NCBI GenBank assembly: GCA_022508285.1
Contig: JAFLVN010000001.1
Span: forward strand, 62,001 to 126,000
Direction: 5' to 3'
Origin: Clostridiales bacterium
GTDB taxonomy: Bacteria; Bacillota; Clostridia; Christensenellales; Borkfalkiaceae
Length of the DNA: 64,000 bases
Below the pieces are notes generated by a model that had not been told where the DNA came from, did no database searches, and saw only the letters and a list, made by a program, of their open reading frames with translations. Numbering within the stretch: the first letter of the stretch is position 1; every line of letters starts with the position of its first letter. A program made the translations under genes and the position numbers. Positions 45,597 through 55,162 of the stretch are shown here, piece by piece.

Positions 45597-46511
45597 ATGA
45601 TTAAAGATTTACAACAGAAGATTTTAGAACTCAAAAAAGAGAAGGATGTGTGCATTTTGGCGCACAGCTATATGTCGGAAGACGTGTGTGAAGTTGCCGA
45701 CTTCGTGGGCGACAGCTATGCGCTTGCCGTAAAGGCAAAGAGTGCGCCCCAGTCCACCGTTATAATGTGCGGCGTGCGATTTATGGCTGAAACAGTTAAA
45801 ATGCTTTCGCCGCAAAAGAAAGTGTATCTTTCTCACTCCGAGGCGGGCTGCCCCATGGCTGAGCAAATGGATAGGGACGTGATTGCCGAGGTAAAAAAGA
45901 TGTACCCCGACTACGCCGTAGTCGCCTACATAAACACCACGGCGGAGCTTAAAACCATAGCCGATTACTGCGTTACGAGTTCGAGTGCGGTAAAAATATG
46001 CAAGGCTATTCCCGAAAAAAATATTTTATTTATCCCCGATATCAACCTCGGCACGTACGTTAAAAATCAAATTCCCGAAAAGAACTTCAAGCTCCTATCG
46101 GGCGGCTGCCCCACGCATGCCCGCATTGAGAAAAACGAAGTGCTCGCAGCTAAAAAACTGCACTCCGAGGCTCTTGTGCTCGTTCACCCCGAGTGCCGCC
46201 CCGAGGTTGCGGCTCTTGCCGACTATATCGGCTCAACTTCGGGCATAATGGACTATGCCATAAAGTCTGATAAAAAGGAATTTATTATCGGCACTGAAAA
46301 CTCCATCGTTCAGCACCTTCAATTCAAGTGCCCCGATAAAAAGCTTTATGCGCTCTCCAAAAATTTCATCTGCCCCAACATGAAGCTTACAACCCTTCCC
46401 GACGTATACGCCTGCCTTACGGGTAACGGCGGCGAAGAAATTTTCCTTGACGAGCAGACACGGGTTGCGGCAGTTAAGTGCATAGACAAAATGATAGAGT
46501 TGGGCGGTTAG
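45597..46511 (+). CDS. nadA: Quinolinate synthase NadA
   Basis: AHSYMSEDVCEVADFVGDSYALAVKA...CPTHARI...VHPECRPEVAALADYIGSTSGI. Confidence 0.96.
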   Translation: MIKDLQQKILELKKEKDVCILAHSYMSEDVCEVADFVGDSYALAVKAKSAPQSTVIMCGVRFMAETVKMLSPQKKVYLSHSEAGCPMAEQMDRDVIAEVKKMYPDYAVVAYINTTAELKTIADYCVTSSSAVKICKAIPEKNILFIPDINLGTYVKNQIPEKNFKLLSGGCPTHARIEKNEVLAAKKLHSEALVLVHPECRPEVAALADYIGSTSGIMDYAIKSDKKEFIIGTENSIVQHLQFKCPDKKLYALSKNFICPNMKLTTLPDVYACLTGNGGEEIFLDEQTRVAAVKCIDKMIELGG

Positions 46512-46515
46512 TATT

Positions 46516-46914
46516 ATGATGATAACAACAAAGGGCAGGAATGCCCTAAAAGTTATGATAGATTTGGCTCGGCACGAGGGCGAGGGGTACATATCCCTTT
46601 CCGATATCGCCGAGCGGCAGAACGAAAGCCTTAAATATTTAGAGGCTTCGGCAAAACAGCTTTCCACGGCGGGGCTTGTAGTTTCGGCAAGGGGCAAGAG
46701 CGGCGGCTATAAGCTCTCCCGCCCCGCAACAGACTACACCGCCGCCGAAATTCTCTTATCCGGCGAGGGCTCGCTTGCGCCTATAAGCTGTTTGGAGGAG
46801 GGTGCTGTTCCCTGCCACAATGCGGAAAACTGTTGCACGCTTCCTTTGTTTAAGGAATTAGACGACGTTATTATGACTTTTTTAACTTCTAAAAAACTTA
46901 CAGATTTAATTTAA
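46516..46914 (+). CDS. Rrf2 family transcriptional regulator (IscR-like)
   Basis: KGRNALKVMIDLARHEGEGYISLSDIAERQNESLKYLEASAKQLSTAGLV...RGKSGGYKLSRP, three C-terminal Cys. Confidence 0.92.
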   Translation: MMITTKGRNALKVMIDLARHEGEGYISLSDIAERQNESLKYLEASAKQLSTAGLVVSARGKSGGYKLSRPATDYTAAEILLSGEGSLAPISCLEEGAVPCHNAENCCTLPLFKELDDVIMTFLTSKKLTDLI

Positions 46915-46923
46915 ATTTCTGCT

Positions 46924-46960
46924 AATTCCTATTGACAAAATAGGAATTAAATTTTATAAT
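46924..46960 (+). promoter_or_regulatory. 25 bp palindrome plus TTGACA-N17-TATAAT promoter upstream of iscS-iscU
   Basis: AATTCCTAT-TGACAAA-ATAGGAATT (46924-46948); ttgaca 46932-46937; tataat 46955-46960. Confidence 0.8.
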
Positions 46961-46961
46961 G

Positions 46962-47243
46962 TAGCCACACTATAATAAATTAAAACTGCTCAAACGGTGG
47001 CTTTGCGCCGCTTTCCCTCCGCTGCTCCTTCTGCGTACGTCTTTGTACGCCTCAGTCGCCGCGAATATAAATCAATCGCAAATACACTCGTTTGAGTGCT
47101 TCGCAGTTTTGGGATAACGGATTTTGAGATTAGACAAGGAAAAGACCGCAGTTAATCCAAGGACGGATTGACAAGGGCTTTGACAAAGGATAAGCCAAAA
47201 GCCGTATTTCAAAACCACGTTATAATTTATTATAGTGTGGCTT
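46962..47243. repeat. TAGCCACAC element, copy 2 (282 bp, 20 bp perfect complementary ends)
   Basis: AGCCACACTATAATAAATTA (46963-46982) versus TAATTTATTATAGTGTGGCT (47223-47242); internal CTGCGTACGTCTTTGTACGC hairpin. Confidence 0.8.
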
Positions 47244-47270
47244 TCATACTTAATAAGTAGGATATTGACA

Positions 47271-48464
47271 TTGAATAAAATTATCTACGTAGACAATGCG
47301 GCAACGACCGCAATGAGCGATAAGGCTATCGAGGCAATGACTCCCTATTTTAAGGGAGTGTACGGCAATCCTTCGTCGCTGCACACGGTGGGGCAGGTTG
47401 CCAAGGAAGCGCTCGATGAAGCCCGCACAAAAATAGCAAAGTGCTTAAACTGCGAGCCGAGGGAAATTTATCTCACGTCGGGCGGCAGCGAAGCGGATAA
47501 CCAGTGCATACGCTCGGCGGCTCTGCAAGGCGCAAAAAAGGGCAAAAAACACATAATTTCCACGGCGTTCGAGCACCACGCAGTGCTTCATACTCTCAAA
47601 AAATTAGAAAAAGAGGGCTTTGAAGTAGCGTACCTCGACGTGCACTCCAACGGGCTTGTGACGGCGAAAGAAGTTAAGGCGGCTATCCGCCCCGATACGG
47701 CGCTGGTTACGATAATGTATGCAAATAACGAGGTCGGCACAATCCAGCCCATTGCCGAAATCGGCAAGGTCTGCCGTGAGGCGGGCGTAATATTCCACAC
47801 GGATGCGGTGCAGGCTGTCGGGCATATTCCCGTTGACGTAAAGGCTGATAACGTGGATATGCTGTCGCTCTCGGCGCATAAGTTCCACGGACCGAAGGGA
47901 ATGGGTGCGCTCTATTGCAGGAGAGGACTGCCACTTTTGACCTTTATTGAAGGCGGTGCGCAGGAGCGTGGAAAGCGTGCGGGCACAGAAAATTTAGCCG
48001 GTGCTGCGGGCATGGCTGCGGCGCTGGAAGATGCTGTTGCAAATCTTGATGATAACGCAAAAAAATTGACAAGTTTACGCAATAAATTAATAGACGGGCT
48101 GTCGAAAATACCTCATTCCAAGCTCAACGGAGACAGAGATAGCCGGCTCCCCGGCAACGTGAATATGTGCTTTGAGGGAATAGAGGGCGAAAGCCTACTA
48201 CTTCTTCTCGACGCTAAGGGTATCTGCGCTTCGTCGGGCTCTGCCTGCACTTCGGGCTCGCTCGACCCCTCGCACGTACTTCTTGCGCTCGGACTCCCGC
48301 ACGAGGTTGCGCACGGCTCGCTTAGGCTTTCACTTTCCGAGGCAAACACCGAGGCGGATATCGACTATATCGTGGCGGAAGTGCCCAAGGTAGTGGAATA
48401 CCTCCGCAATATTTCCCCCGTTTGGGAAGAACTCGAAAAGGGACAAAGACCACATTTAATATAA
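47271..48464 (+). CDS. iscS: Cysteine desulfurase
   Basis: KIIYVDNAATTAMSDKAIEAMTPYFKGVYGNPSSLH; HKFHGPKGMGALYCRRG; ICASSGSACTSGSLDPSHVL. Likely TTG start at 47271. Confidence 0.95.
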   Translation: MNKIIYVDNAATTAMSDKAIEAMTPYFKGVYGNPSSLHTVGQVAKEALDEARTKIAKCLNCEPREIYLTSGGSEADNQCIRSAALQGAKKGKKHIISTAFEHHAVLHTLKKLEKEGFEVAYLDVHSNGLVTAKEVKAAIRPDTALVTIMYANNEVGTIQPIAEIGKVCREAGVIFHTDAVQAVGHIPVDVKADNVDMLSLSAHKFHGPKGMGALYCRRGLPLLTFIEGGAQERGKRAGTENLAGAAGMAAALEDAVANLDDNAKKLTSLRNKLIDGLSKIPHSKLNGDRDSRLPGNVNMCFEGIEGESLLLLLDAKGICASSGSACTSGSLDPSHVLLALGLPHEVAHGSLRLSLSEANTEADIDYIVAEVPKVVEYLRNISPVWEELEKGQRPHLI

Positions 48465-48493
48465 ATTAACGCACGAAACAAAAGGAGATTATT

Positions 48494-48937
48494 ATGGCTT
48501 TATACAGCGAAAAAGTTATGGACCATTTCACCAATCCCCGCAACATCGGCAAAATCGAGGACGCCGACGGCATAGGCGAGGTCGGCAACGCCAAGTGCGG
48601 CGATATAATGAAGATATATCTTAAAATCGAGAACGATATCATTGTCGACGTAAAATTCAACACGTTCGGCTGCGGCAGCGCAATCGCATCGTCGTCAATG
48701 GCTACCGAGCTCATAAAGGGCAAGCCCATATCCCAGGCTCTTGAGCTCACAAACAAGGCGGTTGCCGAGGCGCTCGACGGTCTGCCTGCACATAAGCTCC
48801 ATTGCTCGGTGCTTGCCGAGGAGGCAATCCGTGCGGCAATCAAGGACTACTACGACAGGCACGGCATCGCTTACGACAAGTCGCAGTTCCCCGACCCGCA
48901 TGACGAGGAAGAGGAACATAACTTCAACGAGGATTGA
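48494..48937 (+). CDS. iscU: Fe-S cluster assembly scaffold IscU/NifU-like
   Basis: YSEKVMDHFTNPRNIGKIEDADGIGEVGNAKCGDIMKIYLKIE...FNTFGCGSAIASSSMATELIKGK; LHCSVLAEEAIRAAIKDY. Confidence 0.95.
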   Translation: MALYSEKVMDHFTNPRNIGKIEDADGIGEVGNAKCGDIMKIYLKIENDIIVDVKFNTFGCGSAIASSSMATELIKGKPISQALELTNKAVAEALDGLPAHKLHCSVLAEEAIRAAIKDYYDRHGIAYDKSQFPDPHDEEEEHNFNED

Positions 48938-48938
48938 T

Positions 48939-50105
48939 ATGTCAAAGCCCAGAGTTTTATTTCCTTTTACAGAAGCCGGCTTGGGGCATATTATACCAAT
49001 GAGAAGTATTGCCGACGAATTCGAGCGGCTTTACGGCGACAAAACGGAGGTTGTCCGCTCAAATTTTTTTACCGAGGCAGGCAATAAAAATCTCGAAATT
49101 TTCGAATACCGTTTGGCTCACGAGGTAGAAAAGCACAACCGCCACACGTCCTACGGCTATTTTGTCACCTTTAACATGGAGTTCTGGCGAATTCATGTTT
49201 CCACGTGGGCAACGATGAAATTTTTAAAGACGGGCGCACGCAAGCCCGCTTACGACTACATGGATAAGCTTGCGCCCGATCTCGTTGTCAGCACGCACTG
49301 GGCTACTAACTATTATGCCAAAAAGTGCAAGTGTAAGCCGCTTACCGTCATGTACTGTCCCGACGCCGAAATCAATCCGCTTTTCAGCTACGATGCGGAT
49401 ATAGTAATGGTTTCCACAAGCACGGGCTACAAGAATGCGAGAAAAAAGCATCCCATCCGTTTCAACGACAAAAACTTGATGCAAGTGCCATTTTTAATAC
49501 GCGATGCGGCGTATAAAGTTGCTACGGACAAGCGTGAGTTGCGCCGAAAATTAGGATTGGACGAGGATAAATTCACAGTAGTTTTGGCAGAGGGCGGCTA
49601 CGGTATAGGCAAAATGGAGGAAATCTGCAAAATTATTTTAGAGAGAGACCTCCCCGTAAACCTCGTGCCCGTGTGCGGCAAAAATAAAGCGCTCTACGAA
49701 AAATTGCAGGGCGTAAAAAGCAAGGGCAATACGACTTTCAAGCCAATGGGTCTCGTGGATAATATGCTCGAAGTAGTTGCGGCGGCTGACGTATTCTGCG
49801 GCAAGAGCGGCGCCAACATGTGCGCGGAGGTATGCTTCTTCGGGCTGCCCATGATAATAACAAAATACGCCACCACGATAGAGCGCAATATCGGCAGGTA
49901 TTATCTCGATACCGTCGGCAACGCCTTAAAGATTTTTAATCCCAAAAAGGTTGTGGATAAAATCGAGAAGTTTATGAAAAATCCTGCGCTCATCGAGCCT
50001 TACAAAAAGGCGGCGGAAGCGCAGCGGAGCAACTACGGCGCAACCGAATGCGCACACCATATATTCGATTTGCTCTGCACAAAATACCCCGAACTTAGAG
50101 GCTGA
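48939..50105 (+). CDS. Glycosyltransferase (MGDG synthase/GT28-like)
   Basis: LFPFTEAGLGHIIPMRSIADEF...VVLAEGGYGIGKMEEICKII...FCGKSGANMCAEVCFFGLPMIIT; start revised to 48939. Confidence 0.75.
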   Translation: MSKPRVLFPFTEAGLGHIIPMRSIADEFERLYGDKTEVVRSNFFTEAGNKNLEIFEYRLAHEVEKHNRHTSYGYFVTFNMEFWRIHVSTWATMKFLKTGARKPAYDYMDKLAPDLVVSTHWATNYYAKKCKCKPLTVMYCPDAEINPLFSYDADIVMVSTSTGYKNARKKHPIRFNDKNLMQVPFLIRDAAYKVATDKRELRRKLGLDEDKFTVVLAEGGYGIGKMEEICKIILERDLPVNLVPVCGKNKALYEKLQGVKSKGNTTFKPMGLVDNMLEVVAAADVFCGKSGANMCAEVCFFGLPMIITKYATTIERNIGRYYLDTVGNALKIFNPKKVVDKIEKFMKNPALIEPYKKAAEAQRSNYGATECAHHIFDLLCTKYPELRG

Positions 50106-50154
50106 AATAACATATTGAAGGACAAACCTGCATACTCTACAAAAGAGGTAGAGT

Positions 50155-52749
50155 ATGCAGAATTTTTGTTTTGAGGAGACTGCGCAGGTTTTAAAGGAGC
50201 TCGGTGTAGACAAGGGCGGCTTGTCCGAGACGGAAGCGGAAAAAAGGCGGCAGGCTTACGGCAAAAACGTAATAGAAAACGGCAAAAAAACAGGCATTGT
50301 CAGGCTGTTTTTTTCTCAGTTTACCGACTTTATGACAATCCTATTAATTGCTGCGGCTGTCGTGTCGGGCATAATTGCCTTTATCTCGGGCGACAAAAGC
50401 GATTTAACGGATACGATTATTATCCTTTCGATAATACTTATCAATTCCGTAGTCGGCACGGTGCAGCAGTTCCGTGCGGATAAGGCAATAGAAAATCTCA
50501 AAAAGCTCTCTGCAAACACTTGCAAAGTGCGGCGGGACGGCGCAGAAAAGGTAATACCGTGCGAAGATCTTACGGTGGGAGACATAGTACTTTTGGAGGA
50601 GGGCGACGTAATCCCCGCCGACTGCCGGATAATCGAGCAGAACGCCTTAAAGTGCGACGAGGCGGCGCTGACAGGCGAGAGCGTGAGTGTGGAAAAAAGT
50701 GCGGAAAGAATCCATGGCAACAAGGTTGCGCTCGGCTCTATGACCAACACTCTGTTCGGCTCTACGTACGTTGTAAGCGGCAACTGCACGGCGGCGGTAA
50801 CTGCCGTCGGCATGGGCACGGAGATGGGCAAAATAGCCGAAATGCTAAAAGGCGAAAAGGCGGCAAAAACTCCGCTTGAAAACAGTCTTGCAAAGCTCGG
50901 AAAAGTAATCACCTGTTGCGTTTTGCTGATTACGGCTGTAATCTTTATAATAGGCTTATTCGTCCGGCAGGACGACCTACTTAAAAACTTTATGACGGCG
51001 GTGGCAATCGCCGTTGCGGCAATCCCCGAGGGGCTTCCCGCCGTAGTCACCATAATTATGGCTATGGGCGTACAGAAAATGAGCGCAAAGCACGTCGTAA
51101 TTCGAAAGCTCAAATCTGTGGAAACCTTGGGCAGTTGTTCGGTGATATGTACAGATAAAACGGGCACTCTCACGCAGAACAAACTCAAGGTCACCGAGAT
51201 GTGGACTTTGCCTTCAAAGCAGGATAGTAGGGTGGCAATCAAAAAGATTTTAGGAGGTATGACCGTCTGCACAACCGTAAAAGGGGAGCAGGGTAAATAC
51301 CTCGGCGACCCTACGGAAGTTGCGCTTGTAAACTACGCCGACGAACAAAACTTTCGACCCGCATATAAAAAACTTGCCGAGCTGCCCTTTACTTCCGAGC
51401 GTAAAATGATGTCCGTTGCGGCGGAAGTAGACGGCGAAAAGCTTGTATTCACAAAGGGTGCGCCCGACTTTTTAATAACGAAATGCGCATACGTATTGGA
51501 TTTTTCGGGCGTACGCCCCATAACTAAGGCAGACAGAGATGCGATTTTTTCGGCAAACGACAGAATGTCCGACGACGCCCTGCGTGTGCTCGGGTTCGCC
51601 TATAAAACCTACGACGGCAAAATAAGCGAGGATAATCTTATCTTTGCCGGGCTCTGCGGAATGTACGACGGCTTGAAGGCAGGGGTTGAGCAGGCGGTTG
51701 CCGACTGCCGCACAGCAGGTATCACAACGGTTATGATAACGGGCGACCACGTCCGCACTGCGCTCTCCATTGCCAAAAAACTCGGCATAGTTCAATCGGT
51801 AGAAGAAGTTGTTACGGGTGAGGAGCTGGATACGCTCAAGGGCATGGAGCGTGAGGAAAAAATCGCAAATTCCCGGGTATTTGCCCGGGTTTCGCCCAAG
51901 CATAAAAATATGATAGTCAAGTGCCTTAAAAAGAGGGGGAAAGTGGTCGCAATGACGGGCGACGGCATAAACGACGCCCCCGGCATAAAGAGCGCCGATA
52001 TCGGCATTGCTATGGGAATATACGGCACCGACGTAACAAAGAGCACCTCGGATATGGTGATAACCGACGACAATTTTGCCACAATCGTCTCCGCCGTGCG
52101 AGAGGGCAGAAGAATTTCTTCAAATATAAAAAAGACTATACAGTTTTTTATTTCAACCAATCTTGCCGAAGTGTTGGCAATATTTATCGCTACGATATTC
52201 TTCTTTAAATTCGATTTTCTGCTCTCTACCCAACTGCTTTGGCTCAATCTCATAACCGACAGCTTTCCCGTGCTTGCCCTCGGTACCGAGCGGGAGGATT
52301 CTGATATTATGCACCGCCCTCCCGAGCGTGCGGAAAAGGCTATATTTTCCAAAACCTCGGTTGCAGGGATAGCCGTCGGCGGAGTTTACATGACGGCGGC
52401 AACCGTGGCTGTGTATGCGCTTTCGCTCGCAGTTTGGGGCAACGCAGTAGCAACTACGACAACCTTTTTAACCATATCCTTTTTGGAACTCTTCCACGCC
52501 TTCAATATCCGCTCGGAGCGTGGCTCGGCGTTTAAGGGAATGCTGTCAAATAAAATCCTGCTTGCGACCGTTGCCGCAGGGATATTGATAAACGTTTTAC
52601 TCTGCGCAACTCCGCTCTCTTCAGCGTTTTCGCTTACGCCCTTGGGGCTTTTACAGTGGGTTTTAGTCTTTGCCGTTGCGCTCTCGATAATTCCCGTATT
52701 TGAAATTTACAAGCTGATTTTACGCACAGCAAATAAAAAGAAATTATAA
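50155..52749 (+). CDS. P-type cation-transporting ATPase, Ca2+-type
   Basis: ICTDKTGTLTQNKLKV; TGDGINDAPGIKSADIGIAMG; PEGLPAVVTI. Confidence 0.94.
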   Translation: MQNFCFEETAQVLKELGVDKGGLSETEAEKRRQAYGKNVIENGKKTGIVRLFFSQFTDFMTILLIAAAVVSGIIAFISGDKSDLTDTIIILSIILINSVVGTVQQFRADKAIENLKKLSANTCKVRRDGAEKVIPCEDLTVGDIVLLEEGDVIPADCRIIEQNALKCDEAALTGESVSVEKSAERIHGNKVALGSMTNTLFGSTYVVSGNCTAAVTAVGMGTEMGKIAEMLKGEKAAKTPLENSLAKLGKVITCCVLLITAVIFIIGLFVRQDDLLKNFMTAVAIAVAAIPEGLPAVVTIIMAMGVQKMSAKHVVIRKLKSVETLGSCSVICTDKTGTLTQNKLKVTEMWTLPSKQDSRVAIKKILGGMTVCTTVKGEQGKYLGDPTEVALVNYADEQNFRPAYKKLAELPFTSERKMMSVAAEVDGEKLVFTKGAPDFLITKCAYVLDFSGVRPITKADRDAIFSANDRMSDDALRVLGFAYKTYDGKISEDNLIFAGLCGMYDGLKAGVEQAVADCRTAGITTVMITGDHVRTALSIAKKLGIVQSVEEVVTGEELDTLKGMEREEKIANSRVFARVSPKHKNMIVKCLKKRGKVVAMTGDGINDAPGIKSADIGIAMGIYGTDVTKSTSDMVITDDNFATIVSAVREGRRISSNIKKTIQFFISTNLAEVLAIFIATIFFFKFDFLLSTQLLWLNLITDSFPVLALGTEREDSDIMHRPPERAEKAIFSKTSVAGIAVGGVYMTAATVAVYALSLAVWGNAVATTTTFLTISFLELFHAFNIRSERGSAFKGMLSNKILLATVAAGILINVLLCATPLSSAFSLTPLGLLQWVLVFAVALSIIPVFEIYKLILRTANKKKL

Positions 52750-52753
52750 AAGA

Positions 52754-52796
52754 GAAAGAAGTCTGAAACGAATTTCCGTTTCAGACTTCTTTTGGT
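52754..52796. terminator. Terminator at the left edge of the candidate island
   Basis: aagaagtctgaaacgaatttccgtttcagacttctttt; sits immediately 3' (on minus) of a tRNA-like 3' end. Confidence 0.85.
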
Positions 52797-52801
52797 GGAG
52801 C
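52792..52801 (-). other. Candidate attachment-site repeat: copy of the tRNA-Ala 3' end (GCTCCACCAA)
   Basis: ttggtggagc identical to 63775-63784, the 3' terminus of tRNA-Ala. Confidence 0.5.
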
Positions 52802-52926
52802 AGTGAATATCTAAATCGAACCGCTTTTAAATCTCCAAACTAAATCTTTCCGCAAATTGTCCATATAATTAAAAACACACTGTTTTTGGATTTGGCGAAT
52901 ACAAGTAGAGCATACTTTGACATTTT

Positions 52927-55095
52927 CTATTTTATTAATCTTTTTTCTTCTTCAATAAAACGCTTGGTTTCACTTTGATATTGTTGAGGAACTATGTCAA
53001 ATTTTCGCACATCAAGAGAATATAAATAGTCATTTTCAATATGATATGTTTCATCGGTATATTTTCTTAATACGTCATTAAAATCTTTAATACGTTTTCG
53101 CACATCCTCGCTTTGCTCAATATATGCCCTCAATATTAAAAGTTTAAAGTAACTATTTTCCTCGTTCTCAAACATTTCAATTAAAGATTTTGTTTGAAAT
53201 TTTTCCAACGCACTTTGATAAGTAAAATCAGTAATAAATTTTTTAATATCATCAATCCCTTTTTGAAATAATGCGTCGGGGATTACCTTTTCACCTTCTG
53301 TATCGTAAGTTGCATATTCTCGTCTGTGTACCAAGCTGGACAAAATATTATAAGCAACACTATCGCTTTTGGGCATAGCAACTGTATGTTCAATATATTT
53401 TCGCAAACAACCAACTCTAACAGGAAGGGGCAATGAAGTATCACATGCTAATTCTTTCATTAAGACTACCATTGATAGCATATCAATATTTTTTTGAATT
53501 TTAGTTTCAGTTACAGTACCATTTCTGTTTTGAAGATAGTGTGCACGAATAGAATCTCCGCTAACTTTACCTCCTACTTGAACATAATCGATTACGGGTT
53601 CAAAATCGTGAGTGAGCATTAAAACAGTTTTTTGATAAAGACTATTTCCTTTACTCCCTGTCTTAAACAAACGATTGATTATTGCATATTTTTTATTGCT
53701 ATCAAAAGAAGATATCGGGTCATCTAATATTATTAAATCAGAATTTTTACTTAGTGCATCAAACATAAACAGCAATAGGGCAAATGCATTACGTTCACCC
53801 CAACTTAAATGTTTATCAGGATTACTTACATCTTGAAATGTCCCGTCGGACAATTTATATTTTAAAAGAGCGTGAGCGCTATCATTACCATCAATAACAA
53901 TCTCGAAAGAGTAATTAAATCCTGCAGTCAATAAAAACTCATCGATGTCTTTTTGTCTATTTTTTACCGTATTTCTTAAATAAGATTGAAACTTTGCAAC
54001 TTCACCTTTTAATTTTCCTATCATTTCAATGACTTTTTTGATTTGCTCATTAAGGGGGGTAATTTCAGCCAAAAAGAGGTCTGTATTAAAGAAATCTAAT
54101 GTTTCATATTTTATTTGCATATCAGCAAATATATCTTCAAATTCTTTCATATTATCTTGATTGATTGAATATCCGTTAAAATTAGCAAGGACAAACAATC
54201 TTTGCGATAAGTAATCAGCCTCAGAACGAAGTTTCACAAGTTGCATTTCTAAAGTACTTCTGTCCGAAGAAGATTTTAAAGAAGTTAACAAATTATCAAG
54301 TTTTCTTTTATCTATATAATCTTTTATTTTTTCTAAATATTCTTTTATTTGATTTGAATAGTTAATACTTGTTTCATCAAAAGACTCTTGAAATATCTTT
54401 GTTTCTGTTTTTGTTTTATCGGTTTCAACACTTGCACAATAAGGGCATAATCCTTTTCCCCCGTATGACGATATACCTTTAAGTTTCCACGATGCCCATT
54501 CAAGTGATTTTTCATCATCAATAAATGGCTTAAATCCACTCAACTCTTCAGGAGGATTGAATAAAGCCCCTTTTTTATCATCAAGAATACTTTTAACGCC
54601 ACCTTTTTTTCTTGATAGTTTAGTATTTTCTTTATTAACAGCAAGAAGTTCGCACAATGCCTTTGTTATTTCTCGTATTACTGTAACATTAGGTTTGTCT
54701 CGGGCAATAGTTTTTATATCTGAAAGTTCTTTATCAATGTCTTCTTTTAGGGCAATATACTCATCACTATAAATCAATACTTCAAAAGTATTTTTTAATA
54801 AGTCGGTTTTTTGATATACATATTGCTTTAAATAATCTTCATCAAAAACAGCCACATTTGAAAAGGAAAGTCCTGTAACACTTGGTTTTATCGTTTTATC
54901 TTTTTTAGCCATTAAATCAAATGGCGTTAATTCGTCTAAGTTTTTCCCCAACGATGACAGTTTGATAGCTTTTGCAATGGTTGATTTTCCTGTTCCATTA
55001 ATTGCGTACTTTATATTTAATTTTTGTTCATCGAGGGAAACTTCACACCTATCTATGTTGTTACATTTTTCAATAACTATATTAGTTGTTGGCAT
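52927..55095 (-). CDS. AAA family ATPase with CxxC zinc-hook-like coiled coil (AAA_13; RloC/PrrC-like)
   Basis: NGTGKSTIAKAI Walker A; GLCPYCASVE; LSWGERNAFALLLFMFD signature; LIILDDPISSFD Walker B. The ORF-track start at 55203 is TTG; ATG 55095 preferred (SD aaggag). Confidence 0.85.
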   Translation of the reverse strand: MPTTNIVIEKCNNIDRCEVSLDEQKLNIKYAINGTGKSTIAKAIKLSSLGKNLDELTPFDLMAKKDKTIKPSVTGLSFSNVAVFDEDYLKQYVYQKTDLLKNTFEVLIYSDEYIALKEDIDKELSDIKTIARDKPNVTVIREITKALCELLAVNKENTKLSRKKGGVKSILDDKKGALFNPPEELSGFKPFIDDEKSLEWASWKLKGISSYGGKGLCPYCASVETDKTKTETKIFQESFDETSINYSNQIKEYLEKIKDYIDKRKLDNLLTSLKSSSDRSTLEMQLVKLRSEADYLSQRLFVLANFNGYSINQDNMKEFEDIFADMQIKYETLDFFNTDLFLAEITPLNEQIKKVIEMIGKLKGEVAKFQSYLRNTVKNRQKDIDEFLLTAGFNYSFEIVIDGNDSAHALLKYKLSDGTFQDVSNPDKHLSWGERNAFALLLFMFDALSKNSDLIILDDPISSFDSNKKYAIINRLFKTGSKGNSLYQKTVLMLTHDFEPVIDYVQVGGKVSGDSIRAHYLQNRNGTVTETKIQKNIDMLSMVVLMKELACDTSLPLPVRVGCLRKYIEHTVAMPKSDSVAYNILSSLVHRREYATYDTEGEKVIPDALFQKGIDDIKKFITDFTYQSALEKFQTKSLIEMFENEENSYFKLLILRAYIEQSEDVRKRIKDFNDVLRKYTDETYHIENDYLYSLDVRKFDIVPQQYQSETKRFIEEEKRLIK

Positions 55096-55162
55096 TTTTA
55101 TCATTTCTCCTTTTTTAGATTTAAAGCTCAAAATCAAGTGTATTAATTTCACTTGCAATCTA

